Shown in pieces: positions 1 through 6,020 of a stretch of DNA of 9,297 bases. Position 1 is the stretch's first letter, and the number at the start of each line of letters is the position of its first letter. Source of the DNA: an uncultured Lachnospiraceae bacterium (lineage in GTDB: Bacteria; Bacillota; Clostridia; Lachnospirales; Lachnospiraceae); assembly GCA_900557385.1 (NCBI GenBank), contig USSP01000053.1:1-9297 (forward strand). Reading direction: 5' to 3'. The notes under the pieces were generated by a model that did not search any database, was not told the origin of the DNA, and saw nothing but the letters and a program-made list of their open reading frames with translations. A program made the translations under genes and the position numbers.

Positions 1-228
1 GTATCGACTAGTGCGGAGAACATAAACCGAACTTTACATTTGGAGTACAAAGGCGGTGACGGAGTTGGTGGAACATATAATTTAGAAACAGGTTATCCTA
101 CTATTGATAAATACTCATGGGAAAAATCAGTAACTGCTGCTAATGCTGGTTTAACAAAAATAAACTGGGATAAAGCATACCCTATTTATGAATTTATTTC
201 TGATCCAGTAAAGAGAGAACAGGTAAAA
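1..228 (+). other. AT-rich segment encoding a MACPF/perforin-like C-terminal piece
   Basis: In the same frame as the downstream DUF1015 part, this stretch encodes a pattern seen near the end of MACPF domains: EYKGGD (43-60), a Trp followed by SVT (KYSWEKSVTAANAG, about 106-150) and a Pro-Ile-Tyr-Glu-Phe-Ile block ending in SDPVKREQ (181-222). Complement C6-C9 and plant and bacterial MACPF proteins show the same order: GGD/GGN, W-x-x-S/T-V, then P-L/I-Y-E-L. MACPF proteins are secreted pore formers or adhesion-like proteins. Hand-counted GC is 33% over 61-240 against 58% over 241-300, and codons are AT-rich (AAA, AAT, TTA), unlike every other gene in the window. The match is from remembered family patterns over about 70 residues, so it is tentative. 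Confidence 0.45.
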
Positions 229-1368
229 AAAGCACCGGAAAGCTTTCTGGCGATCGACCGCCCGGAGACCCAGTTCGAGCCGGAGCATAATATGTACGCA
301 GATGAGGTTTATGCCAAGGCAAAGGAAATGCTTTGGGACTGGGTGAAGGATGGCAGTTTCATTCAGGATGATAAACCTTGCTATTACATCTATCAGTTGA
401 CTATGGATGGAAGGACACAGACAGGAATTTGTGCCTGTGCTTCCATTGAAGATTACGAAAATGGTGTGATCAAAAAACACGAAAATACCCGTGCGGAAAA
501 AGAACAGGACAGGATTCGCCATGTGGATACCTGTAATGCACAGACCGGTCCGATTTTTCTGGCGTACCGGGCCAATGAGAAAATCGGAAAGATCGTAAAA
601 GAATGTATGGAAAAGGCACCTTTATACGATTTACACCGTGAAGACGGAACCCGCCATACGGTCTGGATTATGGATGCGCCGGAACAGATTGGGGCGATTC
701 AGAATGCCTTTGCGGAAATACAGAATATTTATATTGCAGACGGGCATCATCGTTGTGCTTCCGCAGTGAAGGTAGGACTGAAACGTGCAGCAGAAAATCC
801 CAATGATACCGGAACAGAAGCTTATCATTATTTCTTATCCGTTTTGTTCCCGGATAAAGATCTGATGATTATGGATTATAACCGGGTAGTGAAAGATTTG
901 AACGGACTTTCGGAAGAGGAATTTCTGCATAAACTGGAACAGGCGTTTCTGGTAACCAAGGCAGGAAGCGGGGATTGTCCGGCAGAATATCGGAAACCGG
1001 AGAAAAAGGGTGAATTCGGTTTATACTTAAAAGATGGCTGGTATCGTCTGCAGATCCGCCCGGAATTTACCAGTGAGGATCCGGTTGAGGGATTGGATGT
1101 GTCTTTATTACAGAATCATTTGCTAGCGCCTGTTCTGGGAATTCTTGATCCTAAGACGGATGGCAGAATTGATTTTGTAGGAGGAATCCGAGGCATGGAG
1201 GAACTGGAGCGGAGAGTGGCAAATGACTGTGTGGCTGCTTTTTCCCTGTATCCGACTTCTATTCAGGAATTATTTGCCGTTGCCGATGCAGGAAGGCTCA
1301 TGCCGCCGAAATCCACCTGGTTTGAACCCAAGCTTTTAAGTGGAATTTTTATTCATTCCCTGGCGTAA
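1..1368 (+). CDS. DUF1015 (SerK-like) family protein with a foreign N-terminus; 5'-partial
   Basis: The frame is open from base 1 to a TAA at 1366-1368 (455 codons), so the gene has no visible start; the TTG at 40 lacks a Shine-Dalgarno and is probably an internal Leu. From about base 235 the protein is a clear DUF1015 member: SFLAIDRPETQF, then KKHENTRAEKEQDRIRHVD (about 467-525), QTGPIFLAYR, and the hallmark ADGHHRCASA near 739-768. Relatives include archaeal free-serine kinase SerK; the bacterial role is mostly unassigned, so ATP/ADP-dependent serine phosphorylation is only a possibility. Family members normally begin with about 40 residues containing an RPF...LPYDV stretch; that part is absent here and replaced by an unrelated AT-rich segment resembling a MACPF C-terminus. 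The encoded protein is therefore a fusion or an artefact. The DUF1015 identity is firm; the intactness of the gene is doubtful. No terminator is visible before the next gene. Confidence 0.82.
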   Translation, partial: VSTSAENINRTLHLEYKGGDGVGGTYNLETGYPTIDKYSWEKSVTAANAGLTKINWDKAYPIYEFISDPVKREQVKKAPESFLAIDRPETQFEPEHNMYADEVYAKAKEMLWDWVKDGSFIQDDKPCYYIYQLTMDGRTQTGICACASIEDYENGVIKKHENTRAEKEQDRIRHVDTCNAQTGPIFLAYRANEKIGKIVKECMEKAPLYDLHREDGTRHTVWIMDAPEQIGAIQNAFAEIQNIYIADGHHRCASAVKVGLKRAAENPNDTGTEAYHYFLSVLFPDKDLMIMDYNRVVKDLNGLSEEEFLHKLEQAFLVTKAGSGDCPAEYRKPEKKGEFGLYLKDGWYRLQIRPEFTSEDPVEGLDVSLLQNHLLAPVLGILDPKTDGRIDFVGGIRGMEELERRVANDCVAAFSLYPTSIQELFAVADAGRLMPPKSTWFEPKLLSGIFIHSLA

Positions 1369-1440
1369 CGGTGTTTATAGATTGAATTTTGAATGTCATG
1401 CACGAATAACCTATGGAAAAAGTCATAAATGGAGAAAAAG

Positions 1441-2328
1441 ATGTTTTTTGAGATTAATCAGAATGATGTGGTAGATGAAATCCTGGAAAATCCGCAGGTG
1501 GATCCCACTGCCATTCAAAAATTCCTGGAAGAATTGCCGGATAAGCTGCTGCGTTTCGGTGTAAAGGTGTTAATTGCTGCACTGGTTTTTATAATTGGAA
1601 TGCAGTTGATCAAGCTGGTACGGCGAATCGTCCATAGTTCTATGGAGCGCCATAACACGGATGTGGGTGTCCGGCAATTCGCAGATTCCTTTTTGAAATA
1701 TGCCCTCTATATTTTATTGATTTTCCTGGTGGCTTCCGGGTTTGGAATCAATGTGGCAAGTATGGTGGCTTTATTGGGCTCAGCGGGTGTTACGATTGGT
1801 CTGGCTTTGCAGGGGAGTCTGTCCAATCTGGCAGGAGGCGTGTTGATTCTTTTATTGAAGCCTTTCCGGGTTGGAGATTACATTATAGAAAGTTCCGGGA
1901 AAAATGAGGGCACTGTGAAAGCAATCCAGATTTTTTATACCACGTTGGAAACGATGGACAAGAATATTGTGATGGTACCCAATGGAAGTCTGTCCGGCAG
2001 TAGTGTGACCAATTATTCCTGCAACCCGAAGAGAAGAATGCTGGCAACTGTGGGGATTTCCTATAGTTCTGATATCCGGCTTGCCAAAGAAGTCATTCAG
2101 AAGGTACTGGCAGAAGAAAGCCGTGTTCTTCAGGATGAACCGAAACAGGTCTTCGTAGATGAACTGGGGGACAGTGCCGTCGTGTTAGGGGTCAGATGCA
2201 GCTTCCGAAATGAAGACTATTGGGAAGGAAAGTGGGCAGTGACGGAAAAAATCAAGCTGGCTCTGGACGAGGCAGGTGTGCAGATTCCGTTCCCGCAGTT
2301 GGATGTGCATTTTGATAAACAGAATTAA
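1441..2328 (+). CDS. MscS-family small-conductance mechanosensitive ion channel
   Basis: A 295-residue membrane channel that opens under membrane tension to release solutes during hypo-osmotic shock. A soluble N-terminal stretch of about 35 residues precedes TM1 (about 38-60), TM2 (about 80-103) and the Gly/Ala-rich pore helix TM3 (about 105-138: GSAGVTIGLALQGSLSNLAG). The MscS signature KPFRVGDYI follows, then the beta domain with VPNGSL and NYSCNPKRR, and a C-terminal alpha/beta domain ending PFPQLDVHF. Length is close to the 286 residues of E. coli MscS. ATG 1441 is preferred because GGAG at 1431-1434 lies 6 nt upstream; ATG 1429 is in frame but has only a weak GGA 11 nt upstream. The 72-bp gap to the upstream gene holds no convincing terminator or promoter, so transcription may read through from it. 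The assignment to the MscS superfamily is secure; substrate preference is not visible. Confidence 0.95.
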   Translation: MFFEINQNDVVDEILENPQVDPTAIQKFLEELPDKLLRFGVKVLIAALVFIIGMQLIKLVRRIVHSSMERHNTDVGVRQFADSFLKYALYILLIFLVASGFGINVASMVALLGSAGVTIGLALQGSLSNLAGGVLILLLKPFRVGDYIIESSGKNEGTVKAIQIFYTTLETMDKNIVMVPNGSLSGSSVTNYSCNPKRRMLATVGISYSSDIRLAKEVIQKVLAEESRVLQDEPKQVFVDELGDSAVVLGVRCSFRNEDYWEGKWAVTEKIKLALDEAGVQIPFPQLDVHFDKQN

Positions 2329-2341
2329 TTTTTTACCAAGT

Positions 2342-2363
2342 TTGACGATTGATTGACGATTGA
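2342..2363 (+). repeat. Two tandem copies of an 11-bp unit upstream of the tRNA promoter
   Basis: TTGACGATTGA occurs at 2342-2352 and again, without a gap, at 2353-2363, followed by TT. The repeat lies 14 bp upstream of the -35 box of the tRNA promoter. It could be an upstream binding site or a chance slippage product; nothing else supports a function. Confidence 0.6.
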
Positions 2364-2376
2364 TTAAAATTTGTCC

Positions 2377-2405
2377 TTGCAAAAGCTGTAAGATTCATAT
2401 ATAAT
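2377..2405 (+). promoter_or_regulatory. Sigma-A-type promoter of the tRNA-Thr gene
   Basis: A -35 box TTGCAA (2377-2382) and a perfect -10 box TATAAT (2400-2405) are separated by exactly 17 bp. Transcription would begin near 2412, giving a leader of about 28 nt before the tRNA. The AT-rich stretch just upstream (2359-2372) could act as an UP element. The location directly before a single tRNA flanked by a terminator makes a monocistronic unit likely. Confidence 0.8.
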
Positions 2406-2439
2406 AATCTCTGTTGATTTGCTTTTGCAGATCGGATAA

Positions 2440-2512
2440 GCTGAAATAGCTCAGTCGGTAGAGCACTTCACTCGTAATGAAGGGGTCGTGAGTTCGAGTC
2501 TCATTTTCAGCT
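2440..2512 (+). tRNA. tRNA-Thr, anticodon CGT (reads ACG)
   Basis: The cloverleaf folds fully. The acceptor stem GCTGAAA (2440-2446) pairs with TTTCAGC (2505-2511). The D arm is GCTC/GAGC, and the anticodon stem is CTTCA/TGAAG around the loop CTCGTAA, giving anticodon CGT. The variable loop has 5 nt. The T arm is GTGAG/CTCAT with one G-U pair around TTCGAGT. The discriminator base is T at 2512, as in many threonine tRNAs. The 3' CCA is not encoded and must be added enzymatically. It reads the ACG threonine codon, usually a supplement to a TGT-anticodon tRNA-Thr. Confidence 0.96.
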
Positions 2513-2514
2513 TG

Positions 2515-2548
2515 AAAAAAGGCATACCATTTTTGGTATGCCTTTTTT
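2515..2548 (+). terminator. Bidirectional intrinsic terminator between tRNA-Thr and the epimerase gene
   Basis: GGCATACCA (2521-2529) and TGGTATGCC (2534-2542) form a perfect 9-bp stem around a TTTT loop. Six A residues precede it (2515-2520) and six T residues follow (2543-2548), so a T-tract exists on either strand. It ends the tRNA transcript on the plus strand and the converging epimerase transcript, whose stop codon is only 5 bp away, on the minus strand. Confidence 0.93.
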
Positions 2549-2553
2549 GTGCT

Positions 2554-3648
2554 TTACAAGCTAACCGGATGTAAGCCGTCAATGCCGGTGATGCCCATTC
2601 CGGGAGCATCGGAGACGGTGATATCCTTTTCCCGGAAGATGGCTCCACCGTGAACCGGATCTACCTTACAAAGGACGGGACCATCCAGGTCAATTCGTGT
2701 AATAATCTGTTTTGCACATGCCAGATGAACAGCGGCATTGACGCTGACTTTTGCCTCCAGCATACAGCCAATCATACACTCTACGCCATAGACCTCTGCG
2801 GCAGAGGCAATCTTTAAAGCATTGTAAATGCCGCCACATTTCATTAATTTGATATTGATCAGATCCGCCGCACGCATCTGCATGATGGTCAGTGCATCCT
2901 CGGGAGAGAAGACGCTTTCATCTGCAAGTACCGGTACGTAAGAGTGCTCTGTGACATATTTCATGCCTTCAAAATCATGTGCTTTGACGGGCTGTTCTAC
3001 AAATTCAATATCGAGACCTTTTTCCTGCATCTGATTTAAGAGCCGGACAGCTTCTCGGGCAGTCCATCCCTGGTTTGCATCAATGCGGATACACAGATCA
3101 GGACCTACCGCTTTACGGACAGCCAAAAGTCGTTCCAGATCTTTTGCAGCATCCTTTCCGACTTTAATCTTAAGACAGTCATAGCCACGTTCCTTGGCAT
3201 TTAGAGCATCCAAAGCCATTTCCTCAGGTTCATTGACGCTGATCGTAATATCCGTGACGATAGAATTACGGGAACCACCTAATAGTTTATAAACAGGAAT
3301 CTTGTATAACTGACCGTATAAATCCCATAAAGCCATATCCACTGCTGCCTTAGCACTGGTGTTTTTTACGATGGAAGACTGTAAAATGAGCATAAGATTT
3401 TCAAAGTCATTGATCTCTCTTCCTTTAAGCTTCGGTGCGATATGATCACGGATTGCACCGATAATGGAACCGGTGGTATCGCCGGTGACCGGACCGGTGG
3501 GCGGTGCCTCGCCATAGCCTTTGTTACCGGTATCGGTGAGAATTTCCACAATTACATCTTCTACAGAATTTACAGTCCGCAGTGCAGTCTTAAATGGCAC
3601 ACGAAGGGGGACGGAAAGGGTGTAAAGCCGGATGTCAGTTATTTTCAT
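2554..3648 (-). CDS. Dipeptide epimerase, enolase superfamily (L-Ala-D/L-Glu epimerase type)
   Basis: A 364-residue cytoplasmic enzyme that epimerises the second residue of a dipeptide, typically L-Ala-D-Glu from peptidoglycan, so that the muropeptide can be degraded as food or recycled. All catalytic elements are visible: acid/base Lys pair in LKIKVG (K160, K162), metal ligands D190 (RIDANQGW), E218 (VEQP) and D243 (ADES), and the second base K267 (INIKLMKCGG). The DLDG motif (D320, D322) matches the aspartates that hold the dipeptide ammonium group in known L-Ala-D/L-Glu epimerases, which argues against muconate lactonizing or o-succinylbenzoate synthase activity. The N-terminal capping domain covers residues 1-120. 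The start is the ATG at 3646-3648; GGAGG lies 12 nt upstream, rather far, but no closer in-frame start exists. The gene stands alone, divergent from the DUF815 operon, with its own promoter and a palindrome at the transcription start. Exact dipeptide preference cannot be read from sequence alone. Confidence 0.93.
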   Translation of the reverse strand: MKITDIRLYTLSVPLRVPFKTALRTVNSVEDVIVEILTDTGNKGYGEAPPTGPVTGDTTGSIIGAIRDHIAPKLKGREINDFENLMLILQSSIVKNTSAKAAVDMALWDLYGQLYKIPVYKLLGGSRNSIVTDITISVNEPEEMALDALNAKERGYDCLKIKVGKDAAKDLERLLAVRKAVGPDLCIRIDANQGWTAREAVRLLNQMQEKGLDIEFVEQPVKAHDFEGMKYVTEHSYVPVLADESVFSPEDALTIMQMRAADLINIKLMKCGGIYNALKIASAAEVYGVECMIGCMLEAKVSVNAAVHLACAKQIITRIDLDGPVLCKVDPVHGGAIFREKDITVSDAPGMGITGIDGLHPVSL

Positions 3649-3684
3649 AGAGTTATCATTCCTCCAAGTCTGAATTTTCAAAAA

Positions 3685-3701
3685 GTAACCGGTCAGGTTA
3701 C
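3685..3701. promoter_or_regulatory. 17-bp palindrome, candidate operator at the epimerase start site
   Basis: GTAACC (3685-3690) and GGTTAC (3696-3701) form a perfect inverted repeat around GGTCA. On the minus strand it covers about +2 to +18 of the predicted epimerase transcript, a classic repressor position. It is too GC-poor and lacks a T-tract, so it is not a terminator. The regulator is unknown. Confidence 0.5.
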
Positions 3702-3709
3702 ATGCTCCC

Positions 3710-3738
3710 AGTATAACACCAGAAAAAGAGGATTGCAA
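3710..3738 (-). promoter_or_regulatory. Promoter of the dipeptide epimerase gene
   Basis: On the minus strand, TTGCAA (3738-3733) and TATACT (3715-3710) are separated by exactly 17 bp. Transcription would begin near 3703, leaving a leader of about 55 nt. Its -35 box lies 7 bp from the -35 box of the divergent promoter, so the two promoters stand back to back. Confidence 0.75.
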
Positions 3739-3745
3739 TTTTCCC

Positions 3746-3774
3746 TTGCATGGCGGAAAGGAAAGAGATAAAAT
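3746..3774 (+). promoter_or_regulatory. Promoter of the DUF815 ATPase-HAD phosphatase operon
   Basis: TTGCAT (3746-3751) and TAAAAT (3769-3774) are separated by 17 bp. Transcription would begin near 3781, about 50 nt before the start codon. It diverges from the epimerase promoter, with only 7 bp between the two -35 boxes. Confidence 0.7.
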
Positions 3775-3832
3775 TGTGAGAAACCTGATATGTGTCAGAA
3801 AAGAAACAGGCAAATCTTAAAGGAGAATGATG

Positions 3833-5161
3833 ATGTACCAACAGATTGCAAAATTAATGATGTATGGTTCCTTAAGGGAGCATACGATTTTATATGAAAT
3901 CGGAGAAATTTTCCGACGCTTTGATACCCGAATGGATGCAAATACACCGGGAAGTACCGATGCCGAATTGATCCGGGACATTTATACCCAGATCAGAAAG
4001 CTTTTGGAGGTGGCTACCGATTATGGCTTTGACAAAAATCTATGGCATAACTATCTGACTTTTCTCTTGATTACCAATGAGAATCCGTTCAGTCTGACCT
4101 GTGAAAAGGTGGGAGCCAATGAGGGAAGTGTCAATATTTTCGCCAGAAATGATTTTCAGGTGTTTTATAATCTGTTTCATTTTGACTTCAAACCATTGGA
4201 GGATGCATTGGGGATCGACTGCTTTACTACGATTTCCAATTATCGTGCCATTGGAAAGAAAGAGATGATGTACAACAAAAATGTCAGTGAGAAAGTACAG
4301 GCTTTATCCAATAAGCTGGAGCAGGGTAACGATGCTGAGGCTTTCTTCCGGGCAGTAACAGATTTCTATAAGGCTTATGGCGTCGGTATGTTTGGTCTGA
4401 ATAAGGCATTCCGTATCCGTGATAAGGAGAACGGTCCGGTGGAATTCATGGCAATCAATAACATGGAACAGGTGGTATTAGACGACCTGGTTGGCTATGA
4501 GATTCAGAAAAAGAAGCTGCGTGAAAATACAGAGGCCTTTGTGGAGGGACGCAAGGCAAATAATGTATTGCTCTTTGGCGACAGCGGTACCGGTAAGTCC
4601 ACCAGTATCAAGGCAATTGTAAATGAATATTATGATATGGGACTGCGAATGATTGAGATTTACAAGCATCAGTTTAAGGATTTATCCAACGTGATTGCCC
4701 AGATCAAAAATCGGAACTATCGTTTTATCATTTATATGGATGATCTTTCTTTTGAAGAATTTGAAATCGAATATAAATTCCTGAAAGCGGTAATTGAGGG
4801 TGGTGTGGAAACCAAACCGGAGAATATTTTGATTTATGCCACCAGTAACCGCAGACACCTTATCAAAGAGAACTGGAGTGACCGGGATGACGTACATAAT
4901 GAGAACGGTATGCACCAGTCTGATACCATGGAAGAGAAGCTGTCTCTGGTTCATCGTTTCGGTGTTACGATCAATTATTCCAAGCCTTCCCAGAAGGAAT
5001 ATTTCAGCATTGTAACAGAACTGGCGAAGAAACAGGGAATCAGAATGTCGGAGCAGGAACTTTGTGCAGAAGCAAATAAATGGGAATTATCCCACGGCGG
5101 AATTTCCGGAAGAACGGCACAACAATTTATCAACTATTTGGCAGGATTACAGCATGAATAA
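3833..5161 (+). CDS. DUF815 family AAA-type ATP-binding protein
   Basis: A cytoplasmic P-loop ATPase of 442 residues. The N-terminal half (about 1-205) is helical and without recognised motifs. The C-terminal AAA domain has Walker A GDSGTGKS (about 249-256), Walker B FIIYMDDLSF (about 298-307), a sensor-1-like ATSN (about 336-339) followed by RRHLI, and an HRFG segment (about 374-377) that may supply an arginine finger. The order and the LLFGDSGTGKS and YATSNRRHL blocks are typical of DUF815, a family related to DnaA/DnaC-like AAA proteins whose biological role is not established. Three consecutive in-frame ATGs occur (3827, 3830, 3833). The last is chosen because AAGGAG at 3820-3825 lies 7 nt before it but only 1 and 4 nt before the others. 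The stop codon overlaps the start of the HAD phosphatase by 8 bp, implying translational coupling. Family assignment is strong; function is open. Confidence 0.92.
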   Translation: MYQQIAKLMMYGSLREHTILYEIGEIFRRFDTRMDANTPGSTDAELIRDIYTQIRKLLEVATDYGFDKNLWHNYLTFLLITNENPFSLTCEKVGANEGSVNIFARNDFQVFYNLFHFDFKPLEDALGIDCFTTISNYRAIGKKEMMYNKNVSEKVQALSNKLEQGNDAEAFFRAVTDFYKAYGVGMFGLNKAFRIRDKENGPVEFMAINNMEQVVLDDLVGYEIQKKKLRENTEAFVEGRKANNVLLFGDSGTGKSTSIKAIVNEYYDMGLRMIEIYKHQFKDLSNVIAQIKNRNYRFIIYMDDLSFEEFEIEYKFLKAVIEGGVETKPENILIYATSNRRHLIKENWSDRDDVHNENGMHQSDTMEEKLSLVHRFGVTINYSKPSQKEYFSIVTELAKKQGIRMSEQELCAEANKWELSHGGISGRTAQQFINYLAGLQHE

Positions 5162-5972
5162 AATGAAATTACTATTTACGGATTTGGATGCCACGTTTCT
5201 GGATGACGATAAAAATGTACCGGAATCAAACCGGATCGCTGTACAGGAGATGCTGGAGCAGGGGCATAAGGTGATTATTGCCACGGGAAGATCTCTTTCC
5301 AGTGCGCTGTTACAGGCGGAACGGTTGGAACTGGACAAGCCGGGCTGTTATTGTATTGCCTACAATGGTGGACAGATTTATGAATTTGAGACAAGAAAAT
5401 TGATTTATGATAAGAAAGTTCCGATATGGTGTGCAAAGAAAGCTTATGAGATTTGCAGGCATTATGGTGTGCATATTCAGACTTATGATGCAACGCATGT
5501 GCTGACACCGACAGAGAATGAGGATGTGAAAAAGTATTCCCAGCTGGTTAAAGTTCCGTATAAGGTGGTTCCTGCTATCTTTGAACAGCTTGCTTTTGAG
5601 CCATCCAAAGTTCTGATGAGTGATTTCGGTCGAACCGGAATACTGAAAACCGTGCAAAGGGAAGTCGATGAAGCATGCAGGGGAGAGGTTGATACCTTCT
5701 TTTCCTGTGAAGAATATCTGGAATTGGTTTGTCATGGAGTATCCAAGGGAACGGCGGTGCGATTCTTATGTGATTATCTTCACGTGGACTTAAAAGATAC
5801 GGTAGCCTGTGGAGATGCAGAAAATGATATTCCCATGATTGTGACTGCGGGCGTAGGAGTCTGTATGTGTAATGGGGATGAGAACGTAAAAGAAAAAGCG
5901 GATTATATTACCGTGCATAATAACAATGAAGGTGGAGTAGCAGAAGCTATCCGGAAATTCATTTTGAAATAA
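5154..5972 (+). CDS. Cof-type HAD-superfamily (IIB) phosphatase
   Basis: A 272-residue cytoplasmic hydrolase, probably acting on small phosphorylated metabolites such as sugar phosphates or FMN-like compounds. The four HAD motifs are present: I, FTDLDAT (nucleophile D10 and general acid D12); II, IIATGR (T44); III, VSKG (K198); IV, GDAENDIPM (220-228), which binds Mg2+. The cap inserted between motifs II and III (about residues 80-190) marks the Cof/C2B type, and the length matches the family's usual 260-290. Motif I has Ala in place of the common Gly after the second Asp (DAT for DGT), a mild deviation. ATG 5154 is chosen because AGGA at 5143-5146 lies 7 nt upstream; the upstream ATPase ends at 5161, so the genes overlap by 8 bp and are surely cotranscribed. 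A second ATG at 5163 has no such site. The substrate cannot be inferred. Confidence 0.93.
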   Translation: MNKMKLLFTDLDATFLDDDKNVPESNRIAVQEMLEQGHKVIIATGRSLSSALLQAERLELDKPGCYCIAYNGGQIYEFETRKLIYDKKVPIWCAKKAYEICRHYGVHIQTYDATHVLTPTENEDVKKYSQLVKVPYKVVPAIFEQLAFEPSKVLMSDFGRTGILKTVQREVDEACRGEVDTFFSCEEYLELVCHGVSKGTAVRFLCDYLHVDLKDTVACGDAENDIPMIVTAGVGVCMCNGDENVKEKADYITVHNNNEGGVAEAIRKFILK

Positions 5973-6018
5973 AAAGATGTCGAGGAAATAGAAACGAAAT
6001 TTTCTCGACATCTTTTTT
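5971..6018 (+). terminator. Bidirectional terminator between the HAD phosphatase and PlsC-like genes
   Basis: AAAAAGATGTCGAG (5971-5984) pairs perfectly with CTCGACATCTTTTT (6004-6017), and the stem can be extended by one G-U and three A-U pairs, leaving an 11-nt loop (5989-5999). T residues at 6013-6018 serve the plus strand and A residues at 5971-5975 the minus strand. It overlaps the phosphatase stop codon and ends 3 bp before the acyltransferase stop, so it serves both convergent genes. Confidence 0.9.
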
Positions 6019-6020
6019 GC

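Noticed and set aside
40..42. TTG as the start codon of the first gene
   Set aside because: There is no Shine-Dalgarno upstream, the frame stays open to base 1, and the residues before it continue the same AT-rich MACPF-like sequence; it is more likely an internal Leu.
1382..1410. Possible promoter for the MscS gene (TTGAAT then AATAAC)
   Set aside because: The -10 match is poor and no spacing gives a convincing pair; I could not support a promoter in this gap.
2451..2648. Minus-strand frame spanning tRNA-Thr, its terminator and the epimerase end
   Set aside because: It runs through a complete tRNA and an intrinsic terminator, so it is not a plausible protein gene.
3652..3660. Four-codon leader peptide (M-I-T-L) overlapping the epimerase start on the minus strand
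   Set aside because: Its ATG is only 1 nt from the GGAGG, too close for initiation, so the overlap is probably accidental.
3442..3771. Open frame on the plus strand opposite the epimerase start
   Set aside because: It is antisense to a well-supported enzyme, has no recognisable domain and no good ribosome binding site.
3649..3813. 55-residue N-terminal extension of the dipeptide epimerase
   Set aside because: It covers the predicted promoter, the palindrome and the ribosome binding site, and enolase-superfamily epimerases begin at the MKITDI-type strand.
5310..5735. 141-codon minus-strand frame inside the HAD phosphatase
   Set aside because: It is a shadow of a gene with all four HAD motifs; its His/Cys/Ile-rich translation has no family pattern.
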